DNA of 64,000 nt, taken from contig JBPYFJ010000088.1 in assembly GCA_051985675.1 (NCBI GenBank), positions 1-64,000 of the forward strand, in the 5' to 3' direction. Position numbers and translations under genes: made by a program. The notes under the pieces were generated by a model, which made no database searches, was not told the origin of the DNA, and was given only the letters and a program-made list of their open reading frames with translations. This document shows positions 61,233 through 64,000 of the stretch, in pieces. How positions within the stretch are numbered: position 1 is the first letter of the stretch; every line of letters begins with the position of its first letter. Source of the stretch: JAFAXD01 sp051985675. GTDB taxonomy: Bacteria; Pseudomonadota; Alphaproteobacteria; Rhizobiales; Xanthobacteraceae.

Positions 61233-62516
61233 TCAGTGCTCCTTGGCTTCCCGCGCGACCGCCCGGTGACCGATGTCGCGCCGGCAAAAACCGTCCGGCC
61301 AGCGGATGCGATCGATCGCCGCGTAGGCACGCGCGCGCGCTTCGCTCACGGTTTTGCCTAGCGCCGAGACGTTGAGCACGCGCCCGCCATTGGCGACAAT
61401 GTGCCCGCGTTCGTCCCTGGTTCCGGCGTGGAAGATTTCGACGCCGTCGACTTTCTCGGCCTCGCCAAGCCCGGAAATGACCGAGCCTTTTTGATAGGCG
61501 CCCGGGTAACCGCGCGCCGCCATGACGACGGTGAGCGCTGCGTCCGGATACCAGCGCAGATCGAAGGTCTTGAGCATGCCCTCATGCGCCGCGCCGAGCG
61601 CGGGCACGAGATCGGACATCAGCCGCAGCATCAACACCTGGCATTCGGGGTCGCCGAAGCGCACGTTGTACTCGATCAGCTTCGGGCCGTCCGACGTAAT
61701 CATCAGGCCCGCGTAGAGCACGCCGCGATAGGGGCAACCCATCGCGCGCATGGCGCGGATGGTCGGCAGGACGATCTCGTCGAGCGCGCGCCGGGTCATC
61801 TCCGGCGTCATCACCGGCGCCGGCGAATAGGCGCCCATGCCGCCGGTGTTCGGGCCGGTGTCGCCGTCGAACGCGCGCTTGTGGTCCTGCGCGGTGGCGA
61901 GCGGCAGCGCGTCATCGCCGTCGCACAGGACGAAGAAGCTTGCCTCTTCCCCGGTTAGAAATTCCTCGATCACCAGTTCGGCGCCAGCATCGCCCAATCC
62001 GCCGCCGAGGATCATGTCGATGGCGGTCTCGGCTTCAGCCAGAGTTTGCGCCACCACCACGCCCTTGCCGGCCGCGAGCCCGTCCGCCTTGATCACGATC
62101 GGAACGCCGCGCGCACGCACGTAGGCCTTGGCCGCCGCGGTCGCGGTGAAGCGTTGATAGGCGGCGGTCGGAATGCCGTGCGCCTTGCAGAGATCCTTGG
62201 TGAAGCCCTTGGAGCCTTCGAGCCGCGCCGCCGCTTTGCTGGGTCCGAACGCCTTGATGCCGGCGTGCTCGAGATCATCGACAATCCCGTCCGCGAGCGG
62301 CCCCTCGGGGCCGACCACGACGAGATCGATCGCGCGCGCCTTGCAGAAGGCGATCACCTTGGCGTGGTCGGAGAGATCGAGCTCCACGCACTGCGCCTCC
62401 TGGGCGATCCCGGCGTTGCCGGGCGCGCAATAGAGCTGATCCACCAGCGGGCTTGCGGCGATCTTCCAGGCCAGGGCGTGTTCGCGGCCCCCGGAGCCGA
62501 GGATGAGAATATTCAT
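61233..62516 (-). CDS. purD: Phosphoribosylamine-glycine ligase
   Basis: A 427-residue ATP-grasp enzyme, second step of purine synthesis (phosphoribosylamine plus glycine). The N-terminus MNILILGSGGREHALAWK and the GlyR-binding segment GPEGPLADGIVDDLE are typical. ATP-grasp features are VIKADGLAAGKGVVVA and the metal-site FGDPECQVLM. The length is normal. The following dehalogenase gene begins one base after its stop codon, so both are read from one message. Confidence 0.96.
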   Translation of the reverse strand: MNILILGSGGREHALAWKIAASPLVDQLYCAPGNAGIAQEAQCVELDLSDHAKVIAFCKARAIDLVVVGPEGPLADGIVDDLEHAGIKAFGPSKAAARLEGSKGFTKDLCKAHGIPTAAYQRFTATAAAKAYVRARGVPIVIKADGLAAGKGVVVAQTLAEAETAIDMILGGGLGDAGAELVIEEFLTGEEASFFVLCDGDDALPLATAQDHKRAFDGDTGPNTGGMGAYSPAPVMTPEMTRRALDEIVLPTIRAMRAMGCPYRGVLYAGLMITSDGPKLIEYNVRFGDPECQVLMLRLMSDLVPALGAAHEGMLKTFDLRWYPDAALTVVMAARGYPGAYQKGSVISGLGEAEKVDGVEIFHAGTRDERGHIVANGGRVLNVSALGKTVSEARARAYAAIDRIRWPDGFCRRDIGHRAVAREAKEH

Positions 62517-62560
62517 GGCCGCAGTCCTATATCAGGGCGCGTGCCCAATGAAGCCAACCC

Positions 62561-63610
62561 TCAAGCTGCTGCGAGCGCCTGGCGGTGGTCCGCCAGAACG
62601 TCAGGCACCTGGGCGGGCGGCGTGCGGCCAAGCCCGCAATAGGCCGCGAGCCCGAACTCGGGCAGATATTTGCGCGCGGTCGCAAGGCGCTCCGCAAAAC
62701 GAGCCATGTTGTGAATGACGCCGAGGTAGATGCGGGTGTCGCCCGGCCGCAGTTTGGCGAGCGGCGCGAAGAAGGCGTCATCGCTGCGGTCAAGAACCGG
62801 AATGTGCACCCAGTCGACGCGGCGGGGCGCCGTTGCAATGAGCGCGTTGGCGAGGTTGACGGCTTCGCCGAGGTCGGGCGGAGAAAAGCGCGGCCAGCCG
62901 CCCAACGTGCCGAAACACAGATGGTAACCGAGCGCGACACCGGCGGGGATTTGCGCCGACAGGCGCTTGAACTGCGCGACGTTGCGTTCGATTGCGCCCT
63001 CGCGCGGGAACTGGGGAATGTTGCCGTAGACGTCGCCGACCTCGCTGGCGCAGTCCCATTGGATCGCGAGATCCTGGGCCGGGATTTTTTCGACGATCTT
63101 GGCGACTTCGGCCGCCAGCGCATCCTCGTAGCCGGGCTTGATTTTGTCGAGGTCGGCCGTGTTTGGAAAAATGCGCGGCGGAAGCACGCTGTTGACCGAC
63201 GGCAGCGAGACTTGGAAGCGCAGGTGGCGCGCGAGCACGCCTTTCTGGCGCAGGGTTGAAAACACGAAATAGGAGTTGATGGCGTCGCGCGCATATCCGA
63301 GCCGCCAGCCCGGATCGCCGAACCGCACCCGGTCGACGCCATCCTTCACGCGGAACAGCCAGCTGTCGCTCGCGTCGCGCGGGGCGAGCCGCTCGACGCC
63401 ATTGTCGGGCTTGGGCCGCCGGACGATCTCAAGCTCAGGGTGGCCGGCGAGCACCTGATAGTGGACCCGGCTGATCCAGTGCCGGCGCGGTCCGACTTCG
63501 CCGTCGGGAATGGTTGCCATGGCGCCGCCAAGCGGGGCGCCGAAGGTTTCAAACACCTCCTGCACGGTGTCGAGCGGAATGCTGCCGACCAGAAGAAGCT
63601 TATCGTTCAT
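62561..63610 (-). CDS. MetE/UROD-like barrel protein of unknown function
   Basis: A 349-residue protein, probably a TIM barrel. His230 and Cys232 (GYHLCFGTLGG) and a late Cys325 (AAYCGLGR) resemble the zinc ligands of the MetE catalytic domain. The N-terminus (LLLVGSIPLDTVQEVFE, then IPDGEVGPRRHWI) resembles UROD/MetE-type barrels. The equivalent of the zinc-ligand Glu is not obvious. It may be a methyltransferase with an unknown methyl donor. It is a distant relative of the MetE-like gene at 14734-15915. ATG 63610 has only a weak GAG upstream. Confidence 0.65.
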   Translation of the reverse strand: MNDKLLLVGSIPLDTVQEVFETFGAPLGGAMATIPDGEVGPRRHWISRVHYQVLAGHPELEIVRRPKPDNGVERLAPRDASDSWLFRVKDGVDRVRFGDPGWRLGYARDAINSYFVFSTLRQKGVLARHLRFQVSLPSVNSVLPPRIFPNTADLDKIKPGYEDALAAEVAKIVEKIPAQDLAIQWDCASEVGDVYGNIPQFPREGAIERNVAQFKRLSAQIPAGVALGYHLCFGTLGGWPRFSPPDLGEAVNLANALIATAPRRVDWVHIPVLDRSDDAFFAPLAKLRPGDTRIYLGVIHNMARFAERLATARKYLPEFGLAAYCGLGRTPPAQVPDVLADHRQALAAA

Positions 63611-63765
63611 CTCATGTTGCTCCGATGTCGATAGGCACGCCCTATCGGCGTTTTGGCTGGGCTGATCGGCGCGATGCGCGGGGAATAATCGGACGGGGAT
63701 TGCGTTGTTGATGTGAGCCGCATGCAGCGGCCGCGCGTTGTTTCATGATGAATCGGAGGAAAACG

Positions 63766-64000
63766 ATGTTCAAGGGCTTGTCCGTCGCCGTGTCGGCGGC
63801 GCTGCTCTGCGTTGGCGGCAGTGTGCTGGCGCATCAAAATACCATGACGTTCTACGTGACCAGCGCCGGGCCCGGCAAGGGGGCCGATCTCGGCGGTCTT
63901 GCCGGCGCCGACCGGCTCTGTCAGTCGCTGGCGCAAGGGGCTGGCGCGGGAAGTCGCACGTGGCGCGCCTATCTGAGCACCGCGGCGGCCGGCGGCGCAC
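63766..64000 (+). CDS. Exported protein of unknown function, 5-prime end only
   Basis: The first 78 codons of a gene cut by the window end. A Sec signal is visible (hydrophobic residues 6-19, cleavage near VLAHQ). The mature part starts MTFYVTSAGPGKGADLGGLA, followed by GADRLCQSLAQGAGAGSRTW, a pattern I recall from small exported lectin-like or hypothetical proteins in rhizobia. GGAGGA seven bases before the ATG sets the start. The fold and function cannot be judged from this piece. Confidence 0.7.
   Translation, partial: MFKGLSVAVSAALLCVGGSVLAHQNTMTFYVTSAGPGKGADLGGLAGADRLCQSLAQGAGAGSRTWRAYLSTAAAGGA

Overview
The window reads as chromosomal DNA of a GC-rich alphaproteobacterium. Gene content and repeats point to the Hyphomicrobiales (Bradyrhizobium / Rhodopseudomonas / Xanthobacteraceae-like). 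The supporting evidence is a CIRCE-controlled groESL operon, a HisRS with the alphaproteobacterial type of motif 2, hisG-hisZ-hisS clustering, Rgt/Gtr-type surface sugar genes, dispersed palindromes of the kind common in this order, and GC-rich long antisense ORFs. I see no tRNA, rRNA, CRISPR array, transposase or phage gene. The species assignment is inference.

Layout. Positions 1-416 hold the start of an SbmA/BacA-type ABC transporter that leaves the window. 771-4407 is a TRAP transporter operon with a strong hairpin between the binding protein and the membrane subunits. 4466-8314 carries a dienelactone hydrolase, a META-domain protein, a RidA protein and a Tat-exported flavoprotein. 8278-11895 is a compact operon of an exported acetamidase/formamidase homologue, a metal-type binding protein and a metal-type permease, with no ATPase gene. 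12017-14103 is groES-groEL with promoter, CIRCE operator and terminator. 14245-18369 has a lipoprotein, a MetE-like enzyme, a Cys-cluster protein, a tandem pair of 110-residue exported paralogues and a DUF2076 protein. 18497-21030 is a deacetylase / GT2 / GtrA surface-sugar module, probably linked to the GT39 enzyme at 27009-28541. 21064-24748 is hisS-hisZ-hisG. 24854-26620 is a TPR protein. 28757-32434 has a TipF-like degenerate EAL protein, a HAD phosphatase, ribF and an RlpA-like protein. 32837-40562 is ileS-lspA-hypothetical-M16 peptidase pair-arfB. 40822-44608 is a three-subunit molybdenum hydroxylase of the YagTSR/PaoABC type. 44736-48527 has mutL, a frameshifted pheC and an exported HAD phosphatase. 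48619-53814 has an MlaE permease, a cytochrome c4 and sugar dehydrogenase pair, a wrecked beta-propeller gene, a monoheme cytochrome c and a DUF4344 metallopeptidase. 54050-64000 is mostly housekeeping: a second acetamidase homologue, rsmD, an RluB-type synthase, tadA, a phosphotransferase, an aldo/keto reductase, a fluoroacetate-dehalogenase homologue, purD, a second MetE-like protein and a truncated exported protein.

How the parts work together. Housekeeping blocks (protein folding, histidine supply and charging, lipoprotein maturation, ribosome rescue, mismatch repair, rRNA and tRNA modification, purine synthesis) alternate with periplasm- and envelope-directed genes. Many products carry visible Sec or Tat signals, and three c-type heme motifs sit beside a quinoprotein dehydrogenase.

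No single locus is clearly an undescribed system. The best candidates for new biology are the ATPase-less metal-transporter operon with its modified ligand site and its amidase carrying a duplicated C-terminal module, the tandem 110-residue exported family, and the split surface-sugar module. I could not run any search, so family names rest on motifs and remembered family features.
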